A DNA stretch of 64,000 bases from Saprospiraceae bacterium (GTDB taxonomy: Bacteria > Bacteroidota > Bacteroidia > Chitinophagales > Saprospiraceae). The translations under genes and the position numbers were made by a program. Position 1 is the stretch's first letter; each line of letters opens with the position of its first letter. Below, one piece after another: positions 25,329-35,502 of the stretch. The notes under the pieces were generated by a model. It saw only the letters and a program-made list of their open reading frames with translations. It was not told the origin of the DNA and did no database searches. The stretch is taken from positions 44,572 to 108,571 of the forward strand of contig JADJVN010000015.1 in NCBI GenBank assembly GCA_016710585.1, given 5' to 3'.

Positions 25329-27813
25329 ATGAATTCAATTATATTATTGATGGATTTTAGTTTGGCATGTTTACTTCCATTTCTATTATGGATGCTTGGT
25401 GCTGGAATATTAGGATGGCTTTTAAAGCATCTCATGGGTAATGGTGGAGAATTAAAAGAAAAAATATTCTCACTAGAAGAAACTGTAGGAGAAAAAGAAA
25501 AAGAAGTAAAGACTGTGAGAGTGAATCTTGATCAAACAAGACACAGTTTAACAAAAACAATAGAAGAGCGAGATCATAATGAGAATCAATTCAATGAATT
25601 GAGAGTTAAATACAATAAAGTTGTAAAAGATTATGATACAATTGAGTCCAAGCTAAGCTTGATTCCAGACATGGAAAAAAAGTTGGAAGCTGCCAATCTC
25701 AATGCAATGCGATTTAAAGCTGATTTTGACAATGGTGTTAAAATCCTGCATGAGTATGAGGATACTATCAAGAAAAAGGAAAATGAAGTAGGCATGTTGA
25801 AGTCACAAATTTCTACTGCTCAAACTGAAACTAAAAATGCAAAGGATAAGTCAATTGAACTTGAAAAGGAATTGCAGCAAGTGAATCATAAATTATTAGG
25901 CTTTGAAAGAGATGCAGATCAATTTAAGAAACAATTAAGCGAAAAAAATGCGGAAATAGAGAAAGTAAATAGCCTGTTAAAGTTAAATGTTGATAAACTA
26001 AATGCTTCTACTGATACGGTTACTAAGTATGAAGCAGATCTAAAAGGATTGAATGCAAAAATCCTGTCTTTGTCAAAATCACTAGAAGAAGCTCAAGCTG
26101 AAAATAAAAATTTTGGTATTCAAATCAATCAGTTTAATGATCTCAAATCAAATTTTGAAAAGCAATTAAAAGAAAAATCTGATGGTTTGGAAGCTAAGAT
26201 TGTATTTTTAGACGCTGCAAATCAGAAAATTCAAAATTTTAGTTCAGAGCTTGATTCATATAAATTGAAGCTGACTCATTTGGAAAGTGAGAAATCACAA
26301 TTGCAAAAATCCCTTGCAGACAAAGAACATCAATTGAATGATGTTAGAGCTAAAAGTTCTAATGATCAGAATGCCTTGACCCAATTAAAAGAAGTTAATA
26401 ACCAATTTAGTGTTAGAATAAATAAATCTGAGGAAACTCTTAAATTTATTACTTCTGAAAGAGATGGCTTTTTCTCTGATCTTTCAAAATTGAAAGCGGA
26501 GCTTAATGATTGGAAAAATAGACCTGCGACGATTGTAGAGAAACGAGTAGAGGTACCAGTTGAAAAAATCGTTGAGAAGATCGTTGAGAAGCGAGTTGAA
26601 GTTCCAGTGGAGAAGATCGTCGAAAAACGAGTAGAGGTTCCAGTGGATAGAATCGTTGAGAAAATTGTCGAAAAACGTGTTGAAGTTCCAGTGGAGAAGA
26701 TCGTCGAAAAACGCGTTGAAGTTCCAGTGGATAGAATCGTTGAAAAAATAGTGGAGAAGCGCGTTGAAGTTCCAGTTGAGAAAATCGTCGAAAAACGAGT
26801 AGAGGTTCCAGTGGATAGAATCGTTGAAAAAATAGTTGAGAAGCGCGTTGAAGTTCCAGTGGAGAAGATCGTCGAAAAACGCGTTGAAGTTCCAGTGGAT
26901 AGAATCGTTGAAAAAATAGTAGAAAAGCGCGTTGAAGTACCAGTAGATAGAATTGTAGAAAAGAGAGTAGAGGTTCCGGTAGATAGAATTGTAGAAAAAC
27001 GTGTTGAAGTGCCTGTTGACAGAATTGTTGAGAAGCGCATTGAAGTCCCAGTGGATAGAATCGTAGAGAAGATAGTTGAAAAACGTGTTGAAGTTCCTAA
27101 GATTGTAGAGAAGATAGTTGAAAAGCGTGTTGAAGTACCTGTTGACAGAATTGTTGAAAAAATAGTAGAGAAACGGGTTGAAGTTCCAGTAGATAGAATT
27201 GTAGAAAAGATAGTAGAGAAACGCGTTGAAGTGCCCGTGGATAGAATTGTGGAGAAAATTGTAAAGGTAGCTGCGCCAGTAAAAACTGTAAAAAAAGCTG
27301 AGCCAAAAGAATCAGTTGCTCTATCTGTTACTGCTAAGAAGACGGTCAAGAAGAAGGGGTAAAAAGTGGAGCCGAAACCAGCAGCAAAATTGCCTAAAGG
27401 TTAAAGTTGTAAAACCAGAAATCAAAGTTACCGCTCCAGAAGTAAAGGCAGTTAAATTGTCTGCTAAAGAAGAAGCAGCACTTGCTAGAGTGAGAGCTAA
27501 AGCTTCAAAATTTGATTATAGTAGAATAGGTTCTGCAAGTTATGGGCAAAGAGACAATTTACAATTGGTCATCGGTATCGGTCCTTTTATTGAGAGAAAA
27601 CTTCATGCTTTAGATATCTATACTTTCCATCAAGTTTCCAAGTTTTTGAAAAAAGATGTTGAGCAAGTTACAGATGCTATTGAATTTTTCCCTGGCAGAA
27701 TAGAAAGGGATGAATGGATCAGACAATGTGCTGAGTTTGTAAAACTAAAACAAAAAGGAACCCTTGATCAGGAATGGGAGAAAAGACCAGATTGGAAGGG
27801 AAAGAAAAAGTAA
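25329..27813 (+). CDS. Long coiled-coil membrane protein with VEKRVEVP repeats and a helix-hairpin-helix end, split by frameshifts
   Basis: About 828 residues after joining two frames. Residues 5-36 form a membrane segment (FSLACLLPFLLWMLGAGILG). Residues 40-395 are a long coiled coil rich in Lys, Glu and Leu. Residues 403-646 are near-perfect repeats built on VEKRVEVPVDRI and VEKIVEKRVEVPV. The C-terminal frame (27405-27813) carries LQLVIGIGPFIERKLHALDI, a helix-hairpin-helix like those in DUF4332-type and NADH-dehydrogenase-linked proteins. The break at 27353-27406 has three homopolymer changes (GGGG, AAAAA, GG); a continuous frame KKVEPKPAAKLPK lies between. Probably anchored in the inner membrane with a long rod. 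It follows the OmpA-family gene. Function unknown; it could link envelope layers or organise DNA. Confidence 0.75.
26532..27267 (+). repeat. Coding tandem repeats, VEKRVEVPV units
   Basis: About 735 bases of imperfect tandem repeats of 33 and 48 bases encode alternating VEKRVEVPVDRI and VEKIVEKRVEVPVEKI units. The protein is conserved but codons vary (GTT/GTA/GTG, AAA/AAG), so the units are old and kept by selection on protein. The repeat also leaves a long open frame on the opposite strand, a shadow. Confidence 0.9.
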
Positions 27814-27874
27814 AAAAATCTGAGTAATTGAATTGAGTTACTATTTTGTGGCTCATTCAAGATTGAAAATATCG

Positions 27875-27911
27875 AGTGGGTTGGATATAGAATTCAGCCC
27901 ACTTTTTTTTA
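27875..27911 (+). terminator. Rho-independent terminator of the coiled-coil gene
   Basis: AGTGGG pairs with GCCCACT (one G-U) across a loop, followed by eight or nine T. It lies 62 bases after the stop. Confidence 0.75.
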
Positions 27912-28069
27912 TTAAAATTAATCTTATTATTGGCCCAAATTCCTACACTTAAGATTTATAATTTTAAATATAGTACATGATTCAACAGAGATGTCCTGAA
28001 AATGATATTTTTCTACTGAGTTATCTGGTTAATTGACTGATTAGAAATTGCTTTAAGCAGATAGGATCA

Positions 28070-28741
28070 TTAAAATTTTAATTCCCTTAAACAATAAGAA
28101 GCCGAACCCTGCATTATCTTTATATTCTTATTTCTTATAATATCTGAATTGGGGTTTTTGTCGATATAATAAATTGGAGCATCATCAGGAGCATAAGACA
28201 TCAATCCAGCTGCAGGATATACGACTAATGAAGTGCCAATGATAATCAGAATATCACATTCAGAAACCAAACTAGCAGCTGCATGGATCAGTGGCACATC
28301 TTCTCCAAACCAAACTATATGTGGTCTCATTTGTGAGCCCAATTCACACAAATCCCCAATATTGCAATCTTCAGTCCAATCATAAATTAAGTGAGGGTTT
28401 TTTGTGCTTCGTACTTTGAGTAATTCTCCATGAAGATGAATCACTTTTTTACTCCCAGCACATTCATGAAGATTATCTACATTTTGGGTTATGATCGTGA
28501 CATCATGATCTTTTTCTAGCGCCGCCAATAATAAATGTCCTTGGTTTGGTTCCACCTCTTTTAACTGAGCTCTCCTTTTATTGTAGAAATCAAGAACTAA
28601 ACTGGGGTTTTTATACCAGCCATCAATACTCGCTACTTCCATGACATCATGCCCTTCCCACAGTCCATCACTATCCCGAAATGTTTTAATGCCACTTTCA
28701 GCTGAAATACCTGCTCCAGTGAGTACTACGATATTTTTCAT
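28070..28741 (-). CDS. cobB: Sir2-family NAD-dependent protein deacylase
   Basis: A 223-residue sirtuin. GAGISAESGIKTFR (residues 9-22) binds NAD, TQNVDNLHE is the nicotinamide site, and HLHGE holds the catalytic histidine (H104). Tyr53 and Arg56 (FYNKR) form the Y-x-x-R pair that, in SIRT5 and bacterial CobB, binds acidic acyl groups such as succinyl, so desuccinylase activity is likely. The usual zinc-binding CxxC pairs are missing. It removes acyl groups from protein lysines using NAD. It lies eight bases after the NAD(P)HX repair gene, so NAD metabolism genes are together. Confidence 0.9.
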   Translation of the reverse strand: MKNIVVLTGAGISAESGIKTFRDSDGLWEGHDVMEVASIDGWYKNPSLVLDFYNKRRAQLKEVEPNQGHLLLAALEKDHDVTIITQNVDNLHECAGSKKVIHLHGELLKVRSTKNPHLIYDWTEDCNIGDLCELGSQMRPHIVWFGEDVPLIHAAASLVSECDILIIIGTSLVVYPAAGLMSYAPDDAPIYYIDKNPNSDIIRNKNIKIMQGSASYCLRELKF

Positions 28742-28748
28742 TAAAGCA

Positions 28749-30247
28749 TTATTTATGATTTATTTTTTTAAATGCTTTTGGGATTGCATCTATTATATCT
28801 GAGGCTAGGACACTGTTTTCATGTTTGCTGTTTCTTGCCATATCACCAGCTTTTCCATGAATATAACAAGCCATTAAACTAGATTCTTTTAAACCATATC
28901 CCTGAGATAAAAAACTTAAGATAATTCCACAAAGGACATCGCCAGATCCTGCTTTTGCCATCGCTGGATTTCCTGTAGAATTGAAATGAACTTCACCATT
29001 AGGAAAAATAACTTGTGTATATCTTGACTTTAATATAATGATTATTCCATGTTGTTTGGCGAATAGAATACTGTTCTCTAGCCTTTCGATTGAATTATTT
29101 TGGACACCTATAAGTCGATCCATTTCTCCTGCATGAGGACTGATTATTGTGGTGTCTCGTAGAATAGCAAGTTTGTCTATGTTTTTAGCTAAGTAGTTTA
29201 ATGCAAATGCATCAATGATCATAGGTATTTCAGTAGGAATAGACAGTATTTTTTCTAATACTTTTTCATTATTCATTCCTGGACCAATAGCAATGGCTTT
29301 AATTTTTTTGCCTTTAGAATTTCATCAGAAAGCTCATTTTCATTCATTGTCATGGATTCTGGTAACGCTGCATTAATAGATTGATAGGAATCTTTATTAG
29401 AGAGGATGGTCAATAATCCACAGCCGCCTGTTAAAGCAGCTTTACCTGTTAAAATAGCAGCTCCAGCCATATTCTGACTTCCTGCTATCAAAAGTGCATG
29501 TCCATAGTTGTATTTATTAGAAAATGCATTTCTTGGTTTTAATAATTTTTGAATATCTGATTTAAGAGTATAATGGAAATTGCTTTCAGTAGATTCAACA
29601 CAAGTTGGTGAAAGTCCAATTGATTTTACATTCCAGTTTTTTAAATCACAAGATGATTCTTCAAATAAAAAGCTCAACTTAGGAAATTCAAAACTCAAAC
29701 ATTCATCAGTATGAATATAGCTTTGTGTTACAGTTAGATCAGCACTCATTCCAGATGGAATGTCTACAGAATATTTTTTTGCGGGATGACAATTGATGGC
29801 CTCTATAATTTCAATATAATCCTTGTCTAATTCCCTGTTTAATCCTGAACCAAAAATGGCATCAATTATAATAGAGTCATGGTCGAGTTTTTGTATAAAT
29901 TCAACACAGGTGTGGGGATTTAATTCAAGCTTGGTTTGAGCACTTGAATGAAGTTTTTGATTATAGAAAGAAAATTCTGAGCTTGTGGTATTGCTTAATT
30001 TTAAGATGACGTATTGCACCCAAAATCCTTTCTTTTCAAGCAATGCGCCTATTGCAAGTCCATCAGCACCGTTATTGCCCTGTCCACAAAAAATGATAAA
30101 TTTCTTTTGTCTGCCCTTTGTTTTTTTGAGCAACCATTTTGTGAATACTAAGGCTGCTTTTTCAATAAGAATAACGGAACTGATGCATTGATCATCTATC
30201 GTACACTGATCAATGATTTTAAGATCTTTGGAGCTAAATATTTTCAT
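28749..30247 (-). CDS. nnr: Bifunctional NAD(P)HX epimerase and ADP-dependent dehydratase, split by one frameshift
   Basis: The first frame (30247-29273) carries the YjeF_N epimerase domain (FIIFCGQGNNGADGLAIGAL, IIDAIFGSGLNRELDKDY) and the start of the YjeF_C kinase-like dehydratase domain (GHALLIAGSQNMAGAAILTG). The second frame (29276-28749) completes it with ISPHAGEMDRLIG and NPAMAKAGSGDVLCGII. The break is a run of seven T at 29303-29309 (seven A in the gene); eight A would give KAKKIKAIAIGPGMNNEKV. The enzyme repairs hydrated NADH and NADPH. Total is about 500 residues, the usual bacterial size. Confidence 0.92.
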
Positions 30248-30254
30248 TTTAAAA

Positions 30255-30824
30255 TTATTGAATATCAGCCCCTCTTTTTAGATCAAAATCCACTTTAATG
30301 GTTGCATCGCTTACAAATCCAGGTTTGTTGTTTGTTTGAAAATCGATTGGGGATTTAATAATAATATTTCCTTTTATTCTGCCTTTTACATCACCGTATT
30401 CGGTAATTTTAATTGGTGCTCCTTTAAAAATTGTTATGATTATTTCATCAGTATTTGAAAAATATAAATCAAGATTTCCAATTTGATTTGATACAGTGTC
30501 AATTAGCTTAATTGCAGAATAATTCCCTGGAACTAAACCACCTTTAAAGGCAAAGTTTATATAACTTGTTGACTTCAATCTGTTCGCATTTTTTTCCTTT
30601 AATCCATCAGAAGAGAGAATGGTCATTTGAACACTCGGTTTGTAGTTGATTTTATCGATGAGTGGATCATCTGTGAGTATAAATGTTTGATTTGCATAAG
30701 GACCTTTATCCATGGTTACAGTATAAGAATTAGGCAGATCTTCATCGTTGATGGTGGTATTATCATCAGTACAAGAAGCGAAGACAATAGATAGTAAAAG
30801 TAGGTAATAACTGAACTGTTTCAT
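30255..30824 (-). CDS. Lipoprotein of unknown function
   Basis: A 189-residue protein with a lipoprotein signal (YYLLLLSIVFASC, Cys at residue 18). The rest is beta-rich without recognisable motifs and ends in KVDFDLKRG, like small calycin or DUF-type lipoproteins that bear no catalytic residues. It lies seven bases upstream of nnr and 27 downstream of the next gene, and is probably in one operon with them. No function is proposed. Confidence 0.8.
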   Translation of the reverse strand: MKQFSYYLLLLSIVFASCTDDNTTINDEDLPNSYTVTMDKGPYANQTFILTDDPLIDKINYKPSVQMTILSSDGLKEKNANRLKSTSYINFAFKGGLVPGNYSAIKLIDTVSNQIGNLDLYFSNTDEIIITIFKGAPIKITEYGDVKGRIKGNIIIKSPIDFQTNNKPGFVSDATIKVDFDLKRGADIQ

Positions 30825-30851
30825 AAGCTTGATTTCTTTATTTAAAATGAA

Positions 30852-31358
30852 TTAATTGTTTTTCTTTTTGAAAATATTTTTGATATTGAATTTTTTCTTT
30901 TTCTGCTGTATTATTACATATCTCAAACTTAGCGCAGTGCTGCTTGAAAAATGCATCCCATTTGAGTTAAAATTTGCGAGTGGCATGATATCATAAGCTA
31001 AATTAAGCCTCCGAATGGTGAATTCTAAACCAAGGACTGTAGAAAGCCCAAAAGGTTTATAGCTATCATTATTTAAGTATTGATTATCCCAAAAATAATG
31101 AGTGCCAAGCCCTAAATAAGTATTTAATCTTTTGGTGAGTAATGGAAAATGTTGTTCGCACAATAAGCTCAAGCCAGGATTTTCAAGATTTTTATTATTT
31201 TGGATGACCAGCTCAAGAGTCGTGTTTTTTTCTATTCTTTGTTGGATTGAAAAACCAATATTATTATATAGTCTTGGTCCAAAAGAAGTTATATAACTTT
31301 GAGATAATAGGATCGATGTATTCATCATAATAAAAATAAATATTCTTATTATATTCAT
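30852..31358 (-). CDS. Small outer membrane beta-barrel-like protein
   Basis: About 168 residues from ATG 31358 (MNIIRIFIFIMMNTSILLSQ), chosen over a TTG at 31406 that would precede a second, weaker signal sequence and overlap the upstream gene. A signal peptide ends near LLSQ. Alternating hydrophobic and polar strands with Tyr and aromatic ends (LGLGTHYFWDN, GLEFTIRRLNLAYDI, ALSLRYVIIQ) suggest a six- to eight-strand barrel. The C-terminus is a Lys-rich tail, unusual for barrels. Unknown function. Confidence 0.65.
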   Translation of the reverse strand: MNIIRIFIFIMMNTSILLSQSYITSFGPRLYNNIGFSIQQRIEKNTTLELVIQNNKNLENPGLSLLCEQHFPLLTKRLNTYLGLGTHYFWDNQYLNNDSYKPFGLSTVLGLEFTIRRLNLAYDIMPLANFNSNGMHFSSSTALSLRYVIIQQKKKKFNIKNIFKKKNN

Positions 31359-31398
31359 TTTATATAAACGGAAATAAGACTTCGATTTATTGTTTGAT

Positions 31399-32385
31399 TT
31401 AATCAAATGATTGATTAGCTATTGCAGCTTGAGCAGCCATTTCTTGGTATTCCTTTGGGCTGAGACCATCCATACAATAGTGTATTGGATTGATAGCTCT
31501 GCCATTATATCTTACTTCATAGTGACAATGAGGACCTGTGGATAATCCAGAGCTTCCAACGGTACCTATGTTTTGTCCTTTTTTTACTTTTTCTCCTTGC
31601 CTCACTTTGATTTCTTTCATGTGTGCATACATGGTCTGATATCCAAATCCATGGTCGATTAGGATGGATTTTCCATATCCTGATCCTTTAGCCTCGACTT
31701 TAATAATCTTGCCATTACCTGTAGCTTGGACAGGAGTGCCCTCAGGGGCGGTGAAGTCTATCCCTTCATGTAATTTGTTTATTTTATGAACAGGATGCAG
31801 TCGTATACCATAACCAGATAAATTTTGTACCTGTCTATCGAGATGATCTATTCTAACTGGTTTTACTGATGGTATAGATTGAATCATTTCTTCTCTACTT
31901 TTAGCAAGTTTTTCTAGTGTATCAAGAGATTTTGATTGAAGATAAATTTGGCGTTCCAGTTTTTTTAAAAATTGATTTGCCTCTTTTACTGTACTAGTAG
32001 ATTGATTGAAGTGATCAAATTCTTGATTTTGTTTATGTCCACCGACACCACCATTCCATATAGATTGGTCTATTGGATCCATACCAAGTAATACTCGATG
32101 AACTTTAGCATCTCTAGTTTGCAGATTTTGAACTATTTTATTTGCTCTCTCAAGATGGCTCTCCATGAGTTGATAGTTATATTCTAATTGAGCCATTTCT
32201 TTTTGAAGTAATTTTTCCTTAGGGGAGGGGAAATATTCTGAAGTGAGAAAATAAAATATTAAAGCAGTTACAGCAACAGAAGAAATATACATGAAAACCT
32301 TGAAAAACAAGTTTTTATTTGAGATTTTTACCTTCTCAAATTGCAGTGTTTGCTGGTTATAAATATATTTTTCGCCTTTTTGCAT
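31399..32385 (-). CDS. M23 family cell wall metalloendopeptidase, membrane-anchored
   Basis: About 328 residues from ATG 32385 (MQKGEKYIYN). A short cytoplasmic part, a membrane helix (about 30-49: VFMYISSVAVTALIFYFL), a coiled coil, and a C-terminal LytM domain with GIRLHPVHKINKLHEGIDF (first His and Asp ligands) and GPHCHYEVRYNGRAINP (HxH). It cuts peptide cross-links in peptidoglycan, or it may be an inactive activator, but the zinc residues are complete. The upstream TTG at 32436 is rejected because it lies at the expected transcription start. Confidence 0.85.
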   Translation of the reverse strand: MQKGEKYIYNQQTLQFEKVKISNKNLFFKVFMYISSVAVTALIFYFLTSEYFPSPKEKLLQKEMAQLEYNYQLMESHLERANKIVQNLQTRDAKVHRVLLGMDPIDQSIWNGGVGGHKQNQEFDHFNQSTSTVKEANQFLKKLERQIYLQSKSLDTLEKLAKSREEMIQSIPSVKPVRIDHLDRQVQNLSGYGIRLHPVHKINKLHEGIDFTAPEGTPVQATGNGKIIKVEAKGSGYGKSILIDHGFGYQTMYAHMKEIKVRQGEKVKKGQNIGTVGSSGLSTGPHCHYEVRYNGRAINPIHYCMDGLSPKEYQEMAAQAAIANQSFD

Positions 32386-32452
32386 TCTGCTTCGTTGGAT
32401 AAAATGACTACTTTTGTGCTTTACATTGCACTTCAATTTTGTTTGATAAGTA

Positions 32453-32460
32453 CAAAAATA
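32453..32460 (-). promoter_or_regulatory. -7 promoter element of the M23 peptidase gene
   Basis: TATTTTTG on the minus strand matches TAnnTTTG, about 70 bases upstream of the chosen ATG. Confidence 0.45.
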
Positions 32461-32569
32461 CTAAAAATAATTGAAGAAGCCAAAAAATGATATAAAAAAT
32501 TAATATATTCATTTGTTTTATAATGTATATTGTATTGATTGTGTAGAATTTATAAAAATTGATTAAAAT

Positions 32570-35206
32570 ATGGACGCTTTTACTATAAGGAAGAAATTTT
32601 TGGATTACTTTGAAAAAAAAGGTCATAAGATCGTTCCATCTGCTCCCATAGTCGTAAAAAATGACCCAACTTTGATGTTTACGAATGCCGGAATGAATCA
32701 ATTTAAAGATTATTTTCTAGGAAATAAAAAACCAGAATTCAGAAGGCTTGCAGATACTCAAAAGTGCTTGAGAGTCAGTGGAAAACACAATGACCTTGAA
32801 GAGGTCGGCACTGATGGCTATCATCATACGATGTTTGAAATGCTTGGAAACTGGTCTATTGGTGATTATTTCAAAGAAGAGGCAATAGAACTTGCATGGA
32901 GATTATTGACAGAAGAGTATATGATCCCAAAAGATATTCTATATGTGTCAGTTTTTGGAGGTGATGAGAAAGAGAATTTGCAGCCAGATTATGAGGCTGT
33001 TGAAATATGGAAAAAGTGGATTCCAGAAGATAGAATTTTATTTTTTTCTAAAAAAGATAATTTTTGGGAAATGGGTGACACAGGTCCATGTGGACCATGC
33101 TCTGAAATACATGTGGACCTCCGACCAGAAGCGCTGAGACAGCAAGTATCTGGAGCAAGTCTAGTCAATGTCGGTGTTCCTGAAGTTATGGAGATATGGA
33201 ATAATGTCTTCATCCAATACAATAGAAAAGCGGATGGCTCACTAGAAGAATTGCCTGCAAAGCATATAGACACAGGGATGGGGTTTGAGAGAATCACCAT
33301 GGTTTTACAAAAAAAATCTGCCTCTTACGATACAGATATTTTTATGCCCATGATTAATTTTATTTCAGAATTTTCAGGAATAAAATATAGTGCTAAGTTT
33401 GATCCAGAAGCAAAATCAGATATGGCCATGCGTGTCCTTGCAGATCACATCAGGGCTGTGAGTTTTGCCATAGCTGATGGTGCCATTCCATCCAATACTG
33501 GTCCAGGATACGTTATTCGTAGAATATTGAGACGTGCTGTGAGATATCAGTTTTCTTTTTTAGGGATCAAGGAGCCTTTTTTATTCAGACTGGTTCCGAT
33601 ATTGAGTGACATGATGGGACATGTTTTTCCAGAATTGAAAGCTCAAAATGAATTCATCGTTAAAGTGATTCGGGAAGAAGAAATTTCTTTTTTAAGGACA
33701 TTGGAAAGTGGTTTAAAGCGTATTGAACTTTTGCCAAAAATCAATTCAATGATTTCTGGAAAATCAGCATTTGAATTATATGATACTTATGGTTTTCCAC
33801 TAGATCTGACGAAATTGATTTGTCGAGAAAATAATTGGGATGTAGATGAAATCGGATTTAATGAAGCACTGCTAGAGCAAAAGGCAAGATCAAGATCCGA
33901 TGCAAAAAAAGAATATTCAGATTGGAATATTCTGCAGGAAGGGGAGTGTATATTTCTAGGATATGATCAACTGTCATTAAATAATTCAGAATTAATAAGA
34001 TGGAGAAGGATAGAAAGTAAAGGCAAAACAAATTATCAATTGATATTATCAAAAACTTGTTTTTATCCAGAAGGAGGAGGGCAGGTTGGAGATCAAGGTG
34101 TTTTGTTGTTTGGCAATGAAGAAATAAAAGTATTAGATACAGTAAAAGAGAATGATTTAATTCTTCATATTGTCGAAAATTTACCAATAGATTTAAAGGC
34201 AAAAATATCAATGCAGGTCAATGCTACCAAGAGGACTTTGACCGAGAATAATCACAGTGCTACGCATTTATTACATGCTGCGCTAAGACAAGTATTGGGT
34301 AATCATGTGCATCAGAAAGGTTCATTGGTGAATCAAGATTATTTGAGATTTGACTTCTCCCATTTTCAGAAAATAACTCATAAAGAAATTCAAAAAATAG
34401 AATCCTTGGTCAATGAAAAAATAAGAGAAAATATTTATCTCGAAGAGGCTAGGAATATCCCCATCAAAGAGGCAGAAGCAGCAGGGGCCATGATGTTATT
34501 CGGAGAAAAATATGGCGACACAGTGAGAATGATCACCTTTGATCCAGCTTATTCGAGAGAATTATGTGGAGGTTGTCATGTTAAGCAAACGGGTCAAATT
34601 GCTTTCTTCAAAATTATTGCTGAATCATCGGTTGCAGCAGGAATAAGAAGAGTAGAGGCTGTGACTTCAGTTGCTGCAGAGGAATATATTAATGAAAGAT
34701 TGGATGAATTGCATGAGGTAAAAAATTTACTGAAGAATCCAAAAGATATCGTATTAAGTTTGAATCAAATGTTTGATGAGAATAAACTACTTCAAAAACA
34801 AATTCAAACTCTGAAAGAAGAAAAAAGCATTCATTACAGACAAGAGCTAATTAAGAAAGCCTCCAGACATAAAGGGATTCAAATACTTGCAGAGCAAATT
34901 ACAATGGATGATTCAAAAATTATTAAAAATATGGCTTATCAACTTCTTAAGGATTTGGAGCCCAGTATTTTGCTGTTGGGATTTGAAGAAAATGGCAAAG
35001 CACAACTTATGTGCGCAATATCTGAGGATTTGGTGAGTTCAAATTCTTATGATGCGAATCAATGGCTAAAGAAAATCTCCCATTTCATCGAAGGTGGAGG
35101 TGGAGGTCAGAAGTTTTTTGCAACCGCAGGAGGCAAGAATCCACAAGGAATTTCTTCAGCAATTGAAGCTGGAAAAAAAGTAATATTGGAATCAATAGGA
35201 GCATGA
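32570..35206 (+). CDS. alaS: Alanyl-tRNA synthetase
   Basis: An 878-residue protein of normal length. Catalytic core starts with IRKKFLDYFEKKGH and TLMFTNAGMNQFKDYFLG; editing domain motifs are HSATHLLHAALRQ (zinc histidines) and ELCGGCHVKQTG (zinc Cys and His); the C-terminal DHHA1 domain ends with FIEGGGGGQKFFATAGGKN. It charges tRNA-Ala and clears Ser- and Gly-tRNA-Ala. It is divergent from the M23 peptidase, and the next gene starts within its stop (ATGA overlap). Confidence 0.97.
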   Translation: MDAFTIRKKFLDYFEKKGHKIVPSAPIVVKNDPTLMFTNAGMNQFKDYFLGNKKPEFRRLADTQKCLRVSGKHNDLEEVGTDGYHHTMFEMLGNWSIGDYFKEEAIELAWRLLTEEYMIPKDILYVSVFGGDEKENLQPDYEAVEIWKKWIPEDRILFFSKKDNFWEMGDTGPCGPCSEIHVDLRPEALRQQVSGASLVNVGVPEVMEIWNNVFIQYNRKADGSLEELPAKHIDTGMGFERITMVLQKKSASYDTDIFMPMINFISEFSGIKYSAKFDPEAKSDMAMRVLADHIRAVSFAIADGAIPSNTGPGYVIRRILRRAVRYQFSFLGIKEPFLFRLVPILSDMMGHVFPELKAQNEFIVKVIREEEISFLRTLESGLKRIELLPKINSMISGKSAFELYDTYGFPLDLTKLICRENNWDVDEIGFNEALLEQKARSRSDAKKEYSDWNILQEGECIFLGYDQLSLNNSELIRWRRIESKGKTNYQLILSKTCFYPEGGGQVGDQGVLLFGNEEIKVLDTVKENDLILHIVENLPIDLKAKISMQVNATKRTLTENNHSATHLLHAALRQVLGNHVHQKGSLVNQDYLRFDFSHFQKITHKEIQKIESLVNEKIRENIYLEEARNIPIKEAEAAGAMMLFGEKYGDTVRMITFDPAYSRELCGGCHVKQTGQIAFFKIIAESSVAAGIRRVEAVTSVAAEEYINERLDELHEVKNLLKNPKDIVLSLNQMFDENKLLQKQIQTLKEEKSIHYRQELIKKASRHKGIQILAEQITMDDSKIIKNMAYQLLKDLEPSILLLGFEENGKAQLMCAISEDLVSSNSYDANQWLKKISHFIEGGGGGQKFFATAGGKNPQGISSAIEAGKKVILESIGA

Positions 35207-35493
35207 GAATAGTTATAGTCAGTATTATTATCATACTATTTGTAAGCTTGAATTTATATATTAGAATATCAACTTTAAAATATTATAAAGAATTGATCGC
35301 AAAACGCATTCAATTTTCGTTTACAGATTTGTTCAGTAATGTTAAATGGAACGAAATTACAGAAAACAAATATCCTCAAGATAAAGTATTATTAAATAGA
35401 TTTAGGAAGCATATTTTGATAACTGGCAGTGTATTTGTATTGAGTATCATCATAGTCATATTGATGTTGTTCATATTAAGAAATAATATATAA
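35203..35493 (+). CDS. Small membrane protein of unknown function
   Basis: A 96-residue protein with two membrane helices (residues 1-20 and 72-92) and a basic, amphipathic middle. The start ATG overlaps the alaS stop (ATGA), so the two are translationally coupled. No family recognised. Confidence 0.7.
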   Translation: MRIVIVSIIIILFVSLNLYIRISTLKYYKELIAKRIQFSFTDLFSNVKWNEITENKYPQDKVLLNRFRKHILITGSVFVLSIIIVILMLFILRNNI

Positions 35494-35502
35494 ATAAGTA
35501 TT

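Noticed and set aside
26366..27349. 327-codon frame opposite the coiled-coil gene
   Set aside because: The repeats on the plus strand keep the opposite strand free of stops; the translation is a low-complexity FSTILSTGTSTR repeat with no other support.
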